Of a stretch of 64,000 nucleotides of DNA, positions 36,661-46,256 are shown one piece after another. This stretch comes from Corallococcus macrosporus DSM 14697 (GTDB taxonomy: Bacteria > Myxococcota > Myxococcia > Myxococcales > Myxococcaceae). Within the stretch, counting starts at the first letter, position 1. The number at the start of each line of letters is the position of its first letter. The translations under genes and the position numbers were made by a program. The stretch lies in assembly GCF_002305895.1 (NCBI RefSeq), contig NZ_CP022203.1, forward strand, positions 4,132,501-4,196,500. The letters run 5' to 3'. Under the pieces are notes generated by a model. The model ran no database searches. It saw nothing but the letters and a program-made list of their open reading frames with translations, and was not told where the DNA came from.

Positions 36661-36921
36661 ATGGCCGTTGTCCTCCGTCTTGCCCGCGCGGGCGCCAAGA
36701 AGAAGCCGTACTACCACGTGGTCGCCACCGACTCCCGCAACCCCCGGGACGGCAAGTTCATCGAGGCCGTGGGCGCGTACGACCCGAACCTGGAGCCGCC
36801 GAAGGTGGAGTTCAACGAGGAGCGCCTCAACTACTGGCTGAAGACGGGCGCGACGCCGTCCGAGACGGTCGCTGACCTCATCAAGGTCGCCGGCAAGGCC
36901 AAGCCCGCTCCCGCGGTCTGA
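36661..36921 (+). CDS. rpsP: 30S ribosomal protein S16
   Basis: 86 residues. Small-subunit assembly protein. Begins MAVVLRLARAGAKKKPYYHV, the family signature, with the conserved DSRNPRDGKFIEAVGAYDP. TTGGAGAG precedes the ATG. First gene of the conserved S16-KH-RimM-TrmD order. Confidence 0.98.
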   Translation: MAVVLRLARAGAKKKPYYHVVATDSRNPRDGKFIEAVGAYDPNLEPPKVEFNEERLNYWLKTGATPSETVADLIKVAGKAKPAPAV

Positions 36922-36932
36922 GCCACGCTCCG

Positions 36933-37217
36933 GTGGACGTGGAGCAGCTCATCACCTATCTGGCGCGGGCCCTGGTCGACCATCCTGACCAGGTCAGCCT
37001 GCGCATGTCCGAGGCGGAAGGGGCCCGGCTCTTCGAGCTGAAGGTCTCCGCCGAGGACGTCGGCAAGGTCATTGGCCGTGACGGGCGCACCGTGAATGCC
37101 CTCCGGACACTGCTCAACGCCGCCGCCCAGAAGTCCGGGCAGAAGGTCCGCCTGGAGATTCTCGACGACCGGCGCAACGCGGCAAGCGCACCGGCCGCGC
37201 CGGACACCGCGCAGTGA
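36933..37217 (+). CDS. khpA: KH-domain RNA-binding protein
   Basis: 94 residues. A single KH domain with the GxxG-type loop in VGKVIGRDGRTVNALRTLL. In many bacteria KhpA acts with KhpB on RNA. GTG start at 36933, eleven bases after rpsP. The frame's end overlaps rimM in GTGA. The C-terminal 15 residues are Ala/Pro rich. Confidence 0.92.
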   Translation: MDVEQLITYLARALVDHPDQVSLRMSEAEGARLFELKVSAEDVGKVIGRDGRTVNALRTLLNAAAQKSGQKVRLEILDDRRNAASAPAAPDTAQ

Positions 37218-37777
37218 CGGCCAGTCCCTACCTGGAGCTGGGGTACGTCTCGCGTGCCCACGGGCTGCGTGGCGAGGTGGCCATCCGCGCGTTGGATCCG
37301 GCGTCAGAGACGCTCGACACCGTGGACCGCATCTGGGTGCGGACGCGGGCCGGGGTGGAGCGCGAGCTCCGGCTGGAGGCGCTCCGGCCCACGCCCAAGG
37401 AGAACCTCGTGGTCCTCGAGGGCGTGGAGACGCGGAACGACGCGGAGGCGCTCGTGGGCGCCAAGGTGTTCGTCTTCCGCGAGGACCTGGAGCCCCCTGA
37501 AGAGGGGGAGTACTTCCAGGGCGACCTCGTGGGGCTGGAGGCGGTGGACGCCCAGGGGAACGCGCTGGGCCGGGTGGAGGAGATCTGGGCCACCGGCGAG
37601 GTGCCCAACCTGGTCATCCGCGCGGCGGGCCGTGAAGAGCTGGTGGTGCCCTTCGCGGACGAGTTCGTCCCCACGGTGGACCTCGCCGCGCGGCGCATCG
37701 TCATCCACCCGCCCGAGTACATCGAGGCGGGGCGCAAGGGCGCCGAGGCGGGTGGAGGCCCGGAGGACGCGGAATGA
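37214..37777 (+). CDS. rimM: Ribosome maturation factor RimM
   Basis: 187 residues. Binds S19 and aids 30S head maturation. N-terminal [17 protein letters not shown] beta domain, and a C-terminal PRC-barrel with [17 protein letters not shown] and the [16 protein letters not shown] strand pair. GTG start inside the khpA stop; the end overlaps trmD in ATGA. Confidence 0.95.
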   Translation: MTASPYLELGYVSRAHGLRGEVAIRALDPASETLDTVDRIWVRTRAGVERELRLEALRPTPKENLVVLEGVETRNDAEALVGAKVFVFREDLEPPEEGEYFQGDLVGLEAVDAQGNALGRVEEIWATGEVPNLVIRAAGREELVVPFADEFVPTVDLAARRIVIHPPEYIEAGRKGAEAGGGPEDAE

Positions 37778-38517
37778 GCCCACCGTACCCGGTGGAGATC
37801 CTCACGCTGTTCCCCGGCATGGTGTCCGGCTACCTGGGCGCCAGCATCCTCGGAAAGGCCCAGGAGAAGGGCCTGCTGGCCACCACCCTCACCGACATCC
37901 GCGAGTTCGCCGAGGGCAAGCACCGCGTCACCGACGACGCGCCCTATGGCGGCGGCGCCGGCATGGTGATGAAGCCGGAGCCCCTGGTCGCCGCGATTGA
38001 AGCGGCGAAGGCACGGCACCCGGGCGCCCGGGTGCTGCTCATGAGCCCGCGGGGGCCCACCTTCACCCAGGCCACGGCCCGCGAGCTGGTGCGCCACGAG
38101 GCGGGGCTCATCCTCGTGTGTGGCCGCTACGAGGGCGTGGACGAGCGGGTGATGGCGCACCTCGACGGGGAGCTGTCCCTGGGCGACTTCGTCCTCACCG
38201 GCGGCGAGCTGGCCGCCATGACGGTGGTGGACGCCGTGGCGCGGCTGGTGCCCGGGGTGCTGGGCAACGTGGACTCGTCTGTCACGGAGAGCTTCGAGGA
38301 GGGCCTGCTGGAGCATCCCCAGTACACCCGCCCGCCCGTCTTCCGGGGCGCCGAGGTGCCGGCCGTCCTCCAGTCTGGCGACCATGCGCGGATCGCCCGC
38401 TGGCGCCGGTGGAAGGCGTTGGTGCTCACCCAGGAGCGCCGCCCGGACCTGTATGCCCGCCTGGAGTTGTCCAAGGCCGACCAGAAACTTCTGGCCCGGC
38501 GGGAGGAAGAGCTGTAA
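37774..38517 (+). CDS. trmD: tRNA (guanine-N1)-methyltransferase
   Basis: 247 residues. Methylates G37 of tRNAs with SAM using a trefoil knot. [58 protein letters not shown] and the closing TRPPVFRG are present. Complete length. Confidence 0.97.
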   Translation: MSPPYPVEILTLFPGMVSGYLGASILGKAQEKGLLATTLTDIREFAEGKHRVTDDAPYGGGAGMVMKPEPLVAAIEAAKARHPGARVLLMSPRGPTFTQATARELVRHEAGLILVCGRYEGVDERVMAHLDGELSLGDFVLTGGELAAMTVVDAVARLVPGVLGNVDSSVTESFEEGLLEHPQYTRPPVFRGAEVPAVLQSGDHARIARWRRWKALVLTQERRPDLYARLELSKADQKLLARREEEL

Positions 38518-38552
38518 CCCTGAGCGTTGCTAGCGGGTTGGATCATCAGGGC

Positions 38553-38581
38553 TTGTCCGACACCGCTCTCTCTGTTAGTAC
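38553..38581 (+). promoter_or_regulatory. Candidate separate promoter for rplS
   Basis: TTGTCC (38553-38558), 17 bases, TAGTAC (38576-38581), in the 118-base gap between trmD and rplS. It would give a leader of about 48 bases. rplS may also be read from the rpsP promoter. Confidence 0.4.
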
Positions 38582-38635
38582 GGCCCGCTCTTTCACGCGA
38601 CCATCGCGTCAGTTCAAGTTTTTCCGGAGTTCGTC

Positions 38636-39019
38636 ATGCGCCACGCCGCCATTCAGCACATCGAGGCCAAGTTCCTGCGCCAGGATGTCACCACGTTCAA
38701 CACTGGTGACTCCGTGCGCGTCCATTGGAAGGTCAAGGAGGGCGAGAAGGAGCGCGTGCAGGCGTTCGAGGGCATCGTCATCCGGAAGACGAAGGGCAAC
38801 CACCGCGCCACCTTCACGGTGCGCAAGCTCTCCTTCGGCGTTGGCGTCGAGCGCGTGTTCCCGCTGCACAGCCCACGCTACGAGAAGATCGAGGTCCTGT
38901 CGCGCGGTGCCGTGAACCGCAAGCGCCTGTTCTACCTCCGCGCCCTCAAGGGCAAGGCGGCGCGCGTCGACACCATCGAAGAGCCGAAGCCCGCCAAGAA
39001 GGCCGCCGCGGCCTCCTGA
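38636..39019 (+). CDS. rplS: 50S ribosomal protein L19
   Basis: 127 residues. At the 30S/50S interface. [40 protein letters not shown] in part and [18 protein letters not shown] are typical. The last 15 residues are Lys/Ala rich and extend slightly beyond the family core. CCGGAG precedes the ATG at 38636. Confidence 0.97.
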   Translation: MRHAAIQHIEAKFLRQDVTTFNTGDSVRVHWKVKEGEKERVQAFEGIVIRKTKGNHRATFTVRKLSFGVGVERVFPLHSPRYEKIEVLSRGAVNRKRLFYLRALKGKAARVDTIEEPKPAKKAAAAS

Positions 39020-39042
39020 GCGCTTCCCGCGCCTGGGCAGTG

Positions 39043-39076
39043 AAAAGGAGCGTCCAATCCAGGACGCTCCTTTTTT
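39043..39076 (+). terminator. Strong intrinsic terminator after rplS
   Basis: AAAAGGAGCGTCC (39043-39055) and GGACGCTCCTTTT (39062-39074) are perfect arms around AATCCA and run into a T6 tract (39071-39076). The most canonical terminator of the window. Confidence 0.93.
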
Positions 39077-39100
39077 CATTCGCGCTAACATGCGCGGGCC

Positions 39101-41002
39101 ATGCAATTCGCCGAAGTCGCCGTCCAGAACGTCCGCGGTTTCTCCCCCGCGGGGCGCTTTGCCCTCAAGGCGGGATACCTCGTCCTCAAGCCGCCCACGG
39201 CGGAGTCGAGCCCCCTGGCGGGTCTGTCCCTCGCGCTGCTCTTCGCGGATGGGCGCGGCAGTGACGCCAGCTTCGTCGCTCCCGGCGCCAGGTCCGGCAA
39301 GGCGGCGCTGACGTTCATCGGGGTGGATGGGGTGACGTACCGCGTGCTGCGCGAGCTGGGCGGCTCGGGGACGCTGCACCGGATGAATCCCTCCTCGCAG
39401 CAGCCGGAGCTCGTGTCGTCGGACGCGTCGGAGATCAGCCAGTTCCTCCGGGGGCAGGCGGGCCTTCCGCCGCGCACCACCTTCGAGCAGGTGTACTGCC
39501 TCCAGCTGGCGCAGCTCCCGTCGCGCCGCCCCAGGAAGCCGGCCGCCGCGGCGGCGAAGGTGGACCCGAAGACGTCGGGCCGGTACCCGTCGCTGGCGTC
39601 CGCCTCCACCGTGTTGCCCGCGGAGGACATCCCCGCCGCCGAGGCGAAGCTGCGCGCGTTGGAGCAGGAGCTGGCCGCCTCCACGGAGGTGGATGGGCTC
39701 CAGTTCAAGGCTGACGGGGTGGCCTCCCAGCTCTTCGACGCCGAGCAGAAGCTGAAGGGGACCGAGGGGCTCAAGGTGGCCATCGCCGAGGCGGAGGCCG
39801 CCTGGCGCGCGGCGCCGACGCCCGAGTCGCTGGGGCTGCCCCAGGACATCATGAACCGCGTGAAGCGCCACCCGAAGGTGCTTGCCCGGCGCGACGAGGC
39901 CCTGGCGCGCCTCCACGCGGACCGGGAGAACGAGGCGGAGGTGCGCCCCGCCTCGGTGGCGCCGCTGACGCAGAACAAGGGCTTCTGGGCCGGCCTGGGC
40001 GGGGGCGTGTTGTTCCTGGCGCTGGCCGTGGGCCTGGGCTTCGGCGTGGACCGCACCTTCCGCTACCTGGCGCTGCTGGACATCCCCGCGTTCGGCCTGG
40101 CTGCCTTCATGGCGCTTCGCTACGTGGAGGACCTCCAGAAGGCCACGCGGCATGGCAGCAAGGAGAACCGCTTCGACATCCGCGAGAAGAAGATCCTCGA
40201 CGAGTACGAAGCCGAGGCGGCCCCGCTGCGCATGGCGCAGAAGGCGCTCGACGTGGAGGAGCTGGACGGCATCGCTCCGGCCCTGGAGCGCAAGGAGCTG
40301 CTGGGCGCGCGCGTGGCGGAGCTGCAGGACCAACTGCACACCCTGGAGTCGGACCCGGACTACCTCGCGGCCGCCACCCAGGTTCAGGCCTTGAAGGCGG
40401 AGGCGGAGGCGCTCAACGCCGAGCTGACGCAGAAGGGCACGTACGTCCGCGACGTCCGCGAGGTGGAGCGGGAGCTCGGCCGGGTGAAGGAGTCCATCGC
40501 CCTGGCCAAGGCGCCGCCCGCGCCGGCCCCACCCGGGCCGGATGGCTCCGTGCCCGTGGAGCCGCTGGAGGACCCCTCGCCCGTGCTGCTGTCCCAGGCG
40601 GCGGATGTGTTCACCACCGACGTGCTGTCCGTGCAGGGGATGCTCAAGGAGCGGTGCGTCCAGTACCTCACCGCGCTGACGGACCGGCGCTACCAGGGCA
40701 TCGAGTGGGACCGCGAGGGCAAGGCCTTCGCGCTGGTCTCAGGGCGCCGGGTGCCCGTGGGCGAGCTCCCCGCGAAGGACCTGGACCTGTACTACCTGGC
40801 CCTTCGGTTGACGGTGGTGGAGAAGGCGAGCGCCCGGGTGAAGCGCCCCTTCCTGCTGGAGGACGTCTTCACGGGGATGGAGGAGGTGAAGCTGCCCCTC
40901 ATCGCCCGGATGCTGAAGCACCTGGGCACGCTGACGCAGGTGCTCCACGTGACGTCGCACCCGGGCTTCGCGCAGATGTCGGACGGCCCCGTTAACGTCT
41001 GA
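39101..41002 (+). CDS. YhaN/SMC-like membrane protein lacking Walker A
   Basis: 633 residues. Residues 1-15 (VAVQNVRGFSPAG) resemble the first strand of Rad50/YhaN ATPases, but the P-loop is replaced by KPPTAESSPLAGLSLALLF with no GKS/GKT. Coiled coil runs at about 180-290 and 350-470. Between them two membrane helices (about 294-312 and 318-337), as in YhaN-type proteins. The end keeps an ABC-like signature and Walker B: LPAKDLDLYYLALRL, FLLEDVF (about 584-590) and a closing VLHVTSHPGF. So the head seems formed but unable to bind the phosphates of ATP in the usual way. Function unknown. TAACAT at 39086 just before the ATG may make it leaderless. yraN follows 50 bases later. Confidence 0.7.
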   Translation: MQFAEVAVQNVRGFSPAGRFALKAGYLVLKPPTAESSPLAGLSLALLFADGRGSDASFVAPGARSGKAALTFIGVDGVTYRVLRELGGSGTLHRMNPSSQQPELVSSDASEISQFLRGQAGLPPRTTFEQVYCLQLAQLPSRRPRKPAAAAAKVDPKTSGRYPSLASASTVLPAEDIPAAEAKLRALEQELAASTEVDGLQFKADGVASQLFDAEQKLKGTEGLKVAIAEAEAAWRAAPTPESLGLPQDIMNRVKRHPKVLARRDEALARLHADRENEAEVRPASVAPLTQNKGFWAGLGGGVLFLALAVGLGFGVDRTFRYLALLDIPAFGLAAFMALRYVEDLQKATRHGSKENRFDIREKKILDEYEAEAAPLRMAQKALDVEELDGIAPALERKELLGARVAELQDQLHTLESDPDYLAAATQVQALKAEAEALNAELTQKGTYVRDVREVERELGRVKESIALAKAPPAPAPPGPDGSVPVEPLEDPSPVLLSQAADVFTTDVLSVQGMLKERCVQYLTALTDRRYQGIEWDREGKAFALVSGRRVPVGELPAKDLDLYYLALRLTVVEKASARVKRPFLLEDVFTGMEEVKLPLIARMLKHLGTLTQVLHVTSHPGFAQMSDGPVNV

Positions 41003-41052
41003 GGCGACGTGGCGGGTTGCCTCCATCCGGAGGGCCGCCAGGGGAGGGGTGG

Positions 41053-41433
41053 ATGCGAGGGGCGGCGCCGGGTGAGCGGCGGGAAATCGGGAATGCGGCG
41101 GAGGACGCGGCGGTGCGCTTCCTGGAGGCGCAGGGCTGGCGGGTGCGGGATCGCAACTGGACCTGCCGCTTCGGGGAGCTGGACGTGGTCGCCGAGCGTG
41201 GGGACCTGGTGTGCTTCGTGGAGGTGCGGATGCGCTCCACGGCCACCTGGGGAGACCCTTCGCACAGCGTGTCCTTCGCGAAGCAGCGCCGGGTGGTGAA
41301 GGCGGCGCTGCGCTACCTGTTCGCGCATGACCTGCGCGGGCGGATGCTTCGTTTCGATGTGATTTCGGTGGTGGGGCGCGGGGAGCGCGCCACCGTGGAG
41401 CACATCCCTGGCGCCTTCGACGCCGGGATGTGA
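41053..41433 (+). CDS. yraN: UPF0102 family protein YraN
   Basis: 126 residues. Restriction-endonuclease-like fold: EIGNAAEDAAVRFLEAQGW, RNWTCRFGELDVVAERGD and VCFVEVRMR with the acidic/basic residues expected of the PD-(D/E)xK core, then KQRRVVKAALRYL. Biological role is not settled in the family. GGGGAGGGG directly before the ATG at 41053 decides the start over a TTG at 41017. Confidence 0.9.
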   Translation: MRGAAPGERREIGNAAEDAAVRFLEAQGWRVRDRNWTCRFGELDVVAERGDLVCFVEVRMRSTATWGDPSHSVSFAKQRRVVKAALRYLFAHDLRGRMLRFDVISVVGRGERATVEHIPGAFDAGM

Positions 41434-41445
41434 GAGGACGACGCC

Positions 41446-42276
41446 ATGGCTGGAACGCTCTACCTGGTGGCGACGCCCATCGGGAACCTGGGGGACGTCA
41501 CGTCGCGGGCGCTGGAGACGCTGCGCTCGGTGCGCTTCATCGCGTGCGAGGACACGCGGCACTCGCGGGTGCTGCTCGACCACTTCGGGATTGGAGGGAA
41601 GGACCTGGTGAGCCTGCCCGCCTTCGCGGAGGGACAGCGCGCGGGCCGCATCCTGGACCGGATGGGGGAGGGCGAGGACTGCGCGCTCGTCACGGACGCG
41701 GGCAGCCCCGCCATCAGTGACCCGGGAGAGAAGCTGGTGGCCGAGGCGCTGGAGCGCGGCTTCACGGTGGTGCCGGTGCCGGGGCCCACGGCCCTGGTGG
41801 CCGCGCTGAGCGCCTCCGGGCTGCCCACGGGCCGCTTCCACTTCCTGGGCTTCCTCCCGCGAAAGGGCGCCGAGCGCCGGGCCATGCTGGAGGAGGTGGC
41901 GCAGCTCTCGGCCACCCTGGTGCTTTATGAGTCCCCGCGTCGTCTGTCGGAGACGCTGCCGGACTTGCTGGACGCCTGGGGCAACCGGCGGGCCTGCGTG
42001 GCGCGCGAGCTGACGAAGCTGCACGAGGAGTTCGCCCGCGGCACCCTGTCCGAGCTGGCGGAGCGCTACGCGGCGGAGGCGGCGCGAGGCGAGGTGGTGG
42101 TGCTGGTGGAGGGCCGCACCGGAGAGACGCGCTGGTCCGAGGAGGAGCTGCGAAAGGCCCTGGAGGAGGGCCTGTCGCGCGGCGAGAAGCTCAAGGCGCT
42201 GAGCACCGAGCTGGCCCGCCGCGCGGGCTGGGCCGGGCAGGACGTCTACCGGCTGGGCCTGTCGTTGAAGCGATGA
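41446..42276 (+). CDS. rsmI: 16S rRNA 2'-O-methyltransferase RsmI
   Basis: 276 residues. Methylates the ribose of C1402 of 16S rRNA with SAM. LYLVATPIGNLGDVTSRALE, CEDTRHSRVLL, VTDAGSPAISDPG, VPGPTALVAALSASGLP and FLGFLPRK are the family signatures. Starts 12 bases after yraN, a common pairing. Ends at a shared terminator. Confidence 0.96.
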   Translation: MAGTLYLVATPIGNLGDVTSRALETLRSVRFIACEDTRHSRVLLDHFGIGGKDLVSLPAFAEGQRAGRILDRMGEGEDCALVTDAGSPAISDPGEKLVAEALERGFTVVPVPGPTALVAALSASGLPTGRFHFLGFLPRKGAERRAMLEEVAQLSATLVLYESPRRLSETLPDLLDAWGNRRACVARELTKLHEEFARGTLSELAERYAAEAARGEVVVLVEGRTGETRWSEEELRKALEEGLSRGEKLKALSTELARRAGWAGQDVYRLGLSLKR

Positions 42277-42281
42277 GTCCC

Positions 42282-42305
42282 GGGGGCGCCGCCGCCGGCG
42301 CCCCC
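42282..42305. terminator. Bidirectional GC hairpin
   Basis: GGGGGCGCC (42282-42290) and GGCGCCCCC (42297-42305) are perfect arms around GCCGCC, between the convergent ends of rsmI (42276) and the barrel gene (42314). Confidence 0.75.
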
Positions 42306-42313
42306 GTCAGGCG

Positions 42314-43597
42314 CTAGAAGCTGAACGTGGCGCTCAGGTCGAAGCGGAAGGTGGTGCTCTCCATCGCGAGGAAGCGGCGGGACACCAGGTCGTAGCGCCA
42401 GTCGAAGTTGGGGTTCAGCTCGGGCGAGCCAGGCTGCAGGTCCACCTCACCGTTGCCGTCGACATCCTGACCCAGGTCCTCGGCGGTGAGGGCGCGGTTG
42501 GTGTTGTAGAGGAAGGTCCCGGACGCGCGAATCTGGAAGGCCTTCGACGCGTTGGCGGTGATGCCCAGCATGCCGCCCACCTGGAAGTAGTCGTCGGAGG
42601 TGAGCAGCTTGCGCAGGGCGGCGCTCAGCTCGTTGTAGTAGCGGCCACTGCCCACGTAGTTGCCGATGCCCCGCACGTCCAGGGCGAAGCGCTGGGACTT
42701 CGCCGGCCGGTTGAAGGGCACCAACTCCACGCCGAAGAGCATGCCCGCCTGGTGGGGGGCGTTGATGCCCGTCTCCTTGCGGTCCCACGGCCCCGTGTTG
42801 CAGTTGCCCGGCTGGCCCAGGTTGCTCGGGTGGGTGCAGTTGGAATAGGCGCCAGGGCCGCGCACGGGGATGGTGTAGTGGGCCTTGAAGTAGGGCTCCG
42901 CCGCGCCCATGCGGCGCGAGAAGGCCGTGTAGAGCTGGTACTTGTGGACGCGGTCACCGATGTTGCCGCGGCTGTCCGAGTTCGTGGTGTCCGCGGACGG
43001 GTCGCGCAGCTTCGCCGTGGGGGCCTCGTACTCCAGGCCGACAATCCACGTGGGCTTCGTCTCGTCCTTCTCCTGGTTGAAGAAGGCGTACGCCAGGCCA
43101 AAGCGCATGTTGCCCAGGCCGCCGCGGAAGCTCTCCTGCGGCACGTCGAACAGGGCGGAGGGCGGCGCCGTGCCATCCAGGCAGCCGGAGATGACGGAGC
43201 CGTCCGCGTTCACGCAGTTGTTGGTGATGGTGGACGACTCAGGCGACGAGTTGGACGTGAAGTCCCAGCGCTCGTTCTGCGAGAAGACGATGGGCAGGGC
43301 GAAGGAGAACTCCAGGTCCCTGTAGAGGCCGACGGACAGCTCCAGGTTGAGCCGGGCGTCCACGCCCTTGTACCAGAGCTCCGACGCGTCCACGCGGCCA
43401 CCGGGTTGTCCGGTGGGGGCGAGCTGCTCGCGGACGATCTTCGCGCGGTTCTGGGTGCGCTCGAAGCCGACGTCGATGAAGAGGTCGAACGGGTCGTCCT
43501 CCTCGAGCGACGACGCAATCCGGGTGATGTCCGCCGCGCTGGCGGCGAACGGCGCGCCCAGTGTCAGCGCTGCAAGTACGACGCGAAGCCTGTGCAT
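42314..43597 (-). CDS. Probable outer-membrane beta-barrel protein
   Basis: 427 residues. A clear signal peptide ends near ASA-AD (residue 21). The rest has many alternating hydrophobic/aromatic strands, such as LELSVGLYRDLEFSFALPIV and FDVPQESFRGGLGNMRFGLA in part, and ends FRFDLSATFSF: a C-terminal Phe is the usual BAM signal. Four cysteines lie in two loops (about 128-140 and 258-270). I do not recognise a named family; a porin-like or transporter-like barrel is likely. GGAGGTCGG precedes the ATG at 43597. Driven from the promoter at 43654-43682. Confidence 0.75.
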   Translation of the reverse strand: MHRLRVVLAALTLGAPFAASAADITRIASSLEEDDPFDLFIDVGFERTQNRAKIVREQLAPTGQPGGRVDASELWYKGVDARLNLELSVGLYRDLEFSFALPIVFSQNERWDFTSNSSPESSTITNNCVNADGSVISGCLDGTAPPSALFDVPQESFRGGLGNMRFGLAYAFFNQEKDETKPTWIVGLEYEAPTAKLRDPSADTTNSDSRGNIGDRVHKYQLYTAFSRRMGAAEPYFKAHYTIPVRGPGAYSNCTHPSNLGQPGNCNTGPWDRKETGINAPHQAGMLFGVELVPFNRPAKSQRFALDVRGIGNYVGSGRYYNELSAALRKLLTSDDYFQVGGMLGITANASKAFQIRASGTFLYNTNRALTAEDLGQDVDGNGEVDLQPGSPELNPNFDWRYDLVSRRFLAMESTTFRFDLSATFSF

Positions 43598-43653
43598 CCG
43601 ACCTCCGACGACGGCGAAACTTCCGGGCCTTCCGGCAAGCCCGGGGGGCTTCC

Positions 43654-43682
43654 AGCTAGCCGCTCCGTCGAAGGAGTGTCAA
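43654..43682 (-). promoter_or_regulatory. Promoter of the beta-barrel gene
   Basis: On the minus strand TTGACA (43682-43677), 17 bases, CTAGCT (43659-43654). The leader would be about 50 bases. The sequence lies in the 99-base gap before the upstream M23 gene ends. Confidence 0.6.
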
Positions 43683-43696
43683 GAAACGGGTGGCTT

Positions 43697-44734
43697 TTAC
43701 TTGCCGGCGACCACGGCCGCGCTCAGCAGCCCGTCCATGCGGCGCATCTCCGCCTCGAAACCGGGCCGGTGCTGGGAGGCCAGGGAGCGGCGGTACGTCT
43801 TGTGCTGCTCGTAGGGGTCCAGCACCCGGTCATTCTGGGTCATGAGCTGGTAGTGCAGGTGAGGGGCGAAGCTGCGGCCCGTGTTGCCGCTCCGGGCGAT
43901 GACCTGACCCACGGAGAAGCGGGAGCCCGGCTTGACGCTCTTGTCCACCTCATCCAGGTGGAGGAACAGCGCGCGCCGGCCCTTGCCGCCGGACTCCACC
44001 AGCTCGATGCAGTTGCCGTTGCTGCCGAAGTTCCAGTTCTTGCGCTTCACCACGCCGTTGAAGGGGGCCTTGATGGGCGTCCCCACCGGGGTGCGGAAGT
44101 CCACGCCCTTGTGCCGGCGGCCATCCCGGAGCAGGGAGGTCACCTGCTCGTAGTCGTCGATGGGGGAGCGCTCCAGGCGCAGCTCCAGCTCGTCGCCGCT
44201 GGACAGGTAGTAGCGGGCGTTGGGCTCGCCGTCGGGCTGGTAGCGGTACGCGCTGAGCGTCTTGCCCAGCTTGCCGCTGGTGAAGCGCACCGCGTGCACC
44301 AGGGGCTCCTCGTTGACGCGGCGCTCGAAGAGCACCTCCAGCGTGTCGTTGCGGAGGATTTCGCTCGGCACGGCCACCCACCACACCAGCGTGCGCGTCA
44401 CCACCTGCGCCAGGGCCGGGCCCACGTCCGCGCCCGCGGCGCCGACCAGCGCCGTCTCCAGCGGGCCGGTGATGCTCACCGAGACGCGCTCCAGGCCCGC
44501 GGCCTTGACGGGGTCGGTGACGACGGGGGCCGGCGTGGGCGCCGCGGCGACCGCGCCCGCGTCCGGAGCGGCATTGAGCGTCTGCGCCGCGGCCTCTTCC
44601 GTGGCCTGCGCCATCCGCTGCTTCCACCACCACACGCCACCGGCGGCCCCGCCGAGGATGAGTGACACGGCGACCACCGGTCCGAAGGGGCTGCGCTTCG
44701 GAGGGGCACCGAGGGTGGGAAGGTTCGGCCGCAT
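43697..44734 (-). CDS. M23 (LytM) peptidase, membrane-anchored
   Basis: 345 residues. One membrane helix near residues 20-38 (VVAVSLILGGAAGGVWWW), then a Pro/Ala linker, a beta-rich region with LysM/OapA-like strands (about 75-200), and a C-terminal LytM domain. Zinc ligands are intact: HKGVD (HxxxD) and HLHYQ (HxH), with FLHLDE between. It should cut peptidoglycan cross-links in the periplasm. GGGAG precedes the ATG at 44734; a longer Arg-rich frame upstream is rejected. It ends about 100 bases before the barrel gene start. Confidence 0.88.
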   Translation of the reverse strand: MRPNLPTLGAPPKRSPFGPVVAVSLILGGAAGGVWWWKQRMAQATEEAAAQTLNAAPDAGAVAAAPTPAPVVTDPVKAAGLERVSVSITGPLETALVGAAGADVGPALAQVVTRTLVWWVAVPSEILRNDTLEVLFERRVNEEPLVHAVRFTSGKLGKTLSAYRYQPDGEPNARYYLSSGDELELRLERSPIDDYEQVTSLLRDGRRHKGVDFRTPVGTPIKAPFNGVVKRKNWNFGSNGNCIELVESGGKGRRALFLHLDEVDKSVKPGSRFSVGQVIARSGNTGRSFAPHLHYQLMTQNDRVLDPYEQHKTYRRSLASQHRPGFEAEMRRMDGLLSAAVVAGK

Positions 44735-44810
44735 ACAAGCTCCCTGAGTTGGAATGGGTGGGCGGGCCCGGAACCGACGCGCGCGAAGCGGAATTCCGCC
44801 TCGCCGCCGT

Positions 44811-46235
44811 CTATTCGTCCGGGCCGTCTTCCTGCCCGTCTGGGGTGGTGTCGCGCAAGCCAAACTCCTTCATCTTCGTCTGGAGTGACTTGCGGCTGAT
44901 TTGAAGCAGGCGAGCGGCCCGGGTGACGTTGCCACCCGTCTCCTCGAGCTTCTTGACGATGAGGTCCCGCTCGAGCTCGGCGGCCTTCATCCGGACGATG
45001 TCCTTCAGGCCGACTTCACCCGTGGGGACGTCGAGCGAGGCCACCGCGCTGGCCAGGTTGGCGCCCGCCTGGACGCCCGCTCCCTGGCGGACGGGCTCCG
45101 GCAAGTCCCGGGCGGTGATGAGCGGGCCGTCCGCGAAGAGGAGGACGCGCTCGATGAGGTTCTCCAGCTCGCGGATGTTGCCCGGCCACGCGTAGCCCTG
45201 GAGCAGGGCCATGGCGTCCTCGGCGATGCCCTCAATCTTCTTGTTGAGGCGCCGGTTGTACTTCTCCACGAAGTGCCGGGCGAGCATCGGGATGTCGCTG
45301 CGGCGCTCGCGCAGGGCGGGCAGGGAGATGGGGACCACCGCCAGCCGGTAGTAGAGGTCCTTGCGGAAGCGGCCCGCTTCAATCTCCGCCTGGAGGTCGC
45401 GGTTGGTGGCGGCCACGAGGCGCACGTCCACGCGCGTCGTCTTGATGCCGCCCACGCGCTCGAACTCGCCTTCCTGGAGCGCGCGCAGCAGCTTCACCTG
45501 CATCTCCACCGGAATCTCGCCAATCTCGTCCAGGAAGAGGGTGCCCTCGTCGGCCAGCTCGAAGCGGCCGGGCTTGGACGTGACGGCGCCGGTGAAGGCG
45601 CCGCGCTCGTAGCCGAAGAGCTCGCTCTCCAGCAGCGTGTCGGGGATGGCGGCGCAGTTGATCTTGATGAACGGCTTGTCGCGGCGGCTGGAGGCCCCGT
45701 GCAGCGCGGTGGCGATGAGCTCCTTGCCGGTGCCGCTCTCCCCGGTGATGAGCACCGTGGACGGCGTGTCCGCCACCTTGTCGATGATCTTGTAGACCTC
45801 CTGGATGGTCGCCGAGTCACCGATGATGGCCGCGCGCGCCTTCACGTCCGGGCGGACGGAGCGGCGGGCGCTCTCGTTCGTCTTCGCCGCCTTGGCGACC
45901 ACGGAGGACAGCTCCGCCTGGTCGAAGGGCTTGGTGATGTAGTCGAACGCGCCGGCCTTGATGGCGTCCACGGCGGAGTCCACCGTGCCGTGCGCGGTGA
46001 TGATGATGACGGGGACGTCCGGGTTGGCGGCGCGGATGGTGCCGAGCACCTCCATGCCGCCCACCTTGGGCATCACCAGGTCCGTCACCACGATGTCCGC
46101 GCCGTTCTTGTGGAACTCGGCGAGCCCCTGCTCGCCGTTCTCCGCCACGGTGACGTCGAAGCCGTCCCGGCGCAGCATCGCGGCGAGCACCTTGCGGAGG
46201 TTCGCCTCGTCGTCGATGACCAGGACCTTGGCCAT
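44811..46235 (-). CDS. NtrC-family sigma54-dependent response regulator
   Basis: 474 residues. Receiver domain 1-120 with D52 in VVTDLVMP and the K in YITKPF; AAA+ domain about 140-370 with Walker A GESGTGKE (165-172), the sigma54-contact loop GAFTGA (212-217) and Walker B FLDEIGE (234-240); C-terminal Fis-type HTH ([20 protein letters not shown]). It activates sigma54 promoters on phosphorylation. No histidine kinase gene is next to it. It ends 77 bases before the M23 gene and starts 22 bases after encapsulin, so these four genes may be read together. Confidence 0.94.
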   Translation of the reverse strand: MAKVLVIDDEANLRKVLAAMLRRDGFDVTVAENGEQGLAEFHKNGADIVVTDLVMPKVGGMEVLGTIRAANPDVPVIIITAHGTVDSAVDAIKAGAFDYITKPFDQAELSSVVAKAAKTNESARRSVRPDVKARAAIIGDSATIQEVYKIIDKVADTPSTVLITGESGTGKELIATALHGASSRRDKPFIKINCAAIPDTLLESELFGYERGAFTGAVTSKPGRFELADEGTLFLDEIGEIPVEMQVKLLRALQEGEFERVGGIKTTRVDVRLVAATNRDLQAEIEAGRFRKDLYYRLAVVPISLPALRERRSDIPMLARHFVEKYNRRLNKKIEGIAEDAMALLQGYAWPGNIRELENLIERVLLFADGPLITARDLPEPVRQGAGVQAGANLASAVASLDVPTGEVGLKDIVRMKAAELERDLIVKKLEETGGNVTRAARLLQISRKSLQTKMKEFGLRDTTPDGQEDGPDE

Positions 46236-46256
46236 GGTGGAAGTCGCGGCCGCGGA

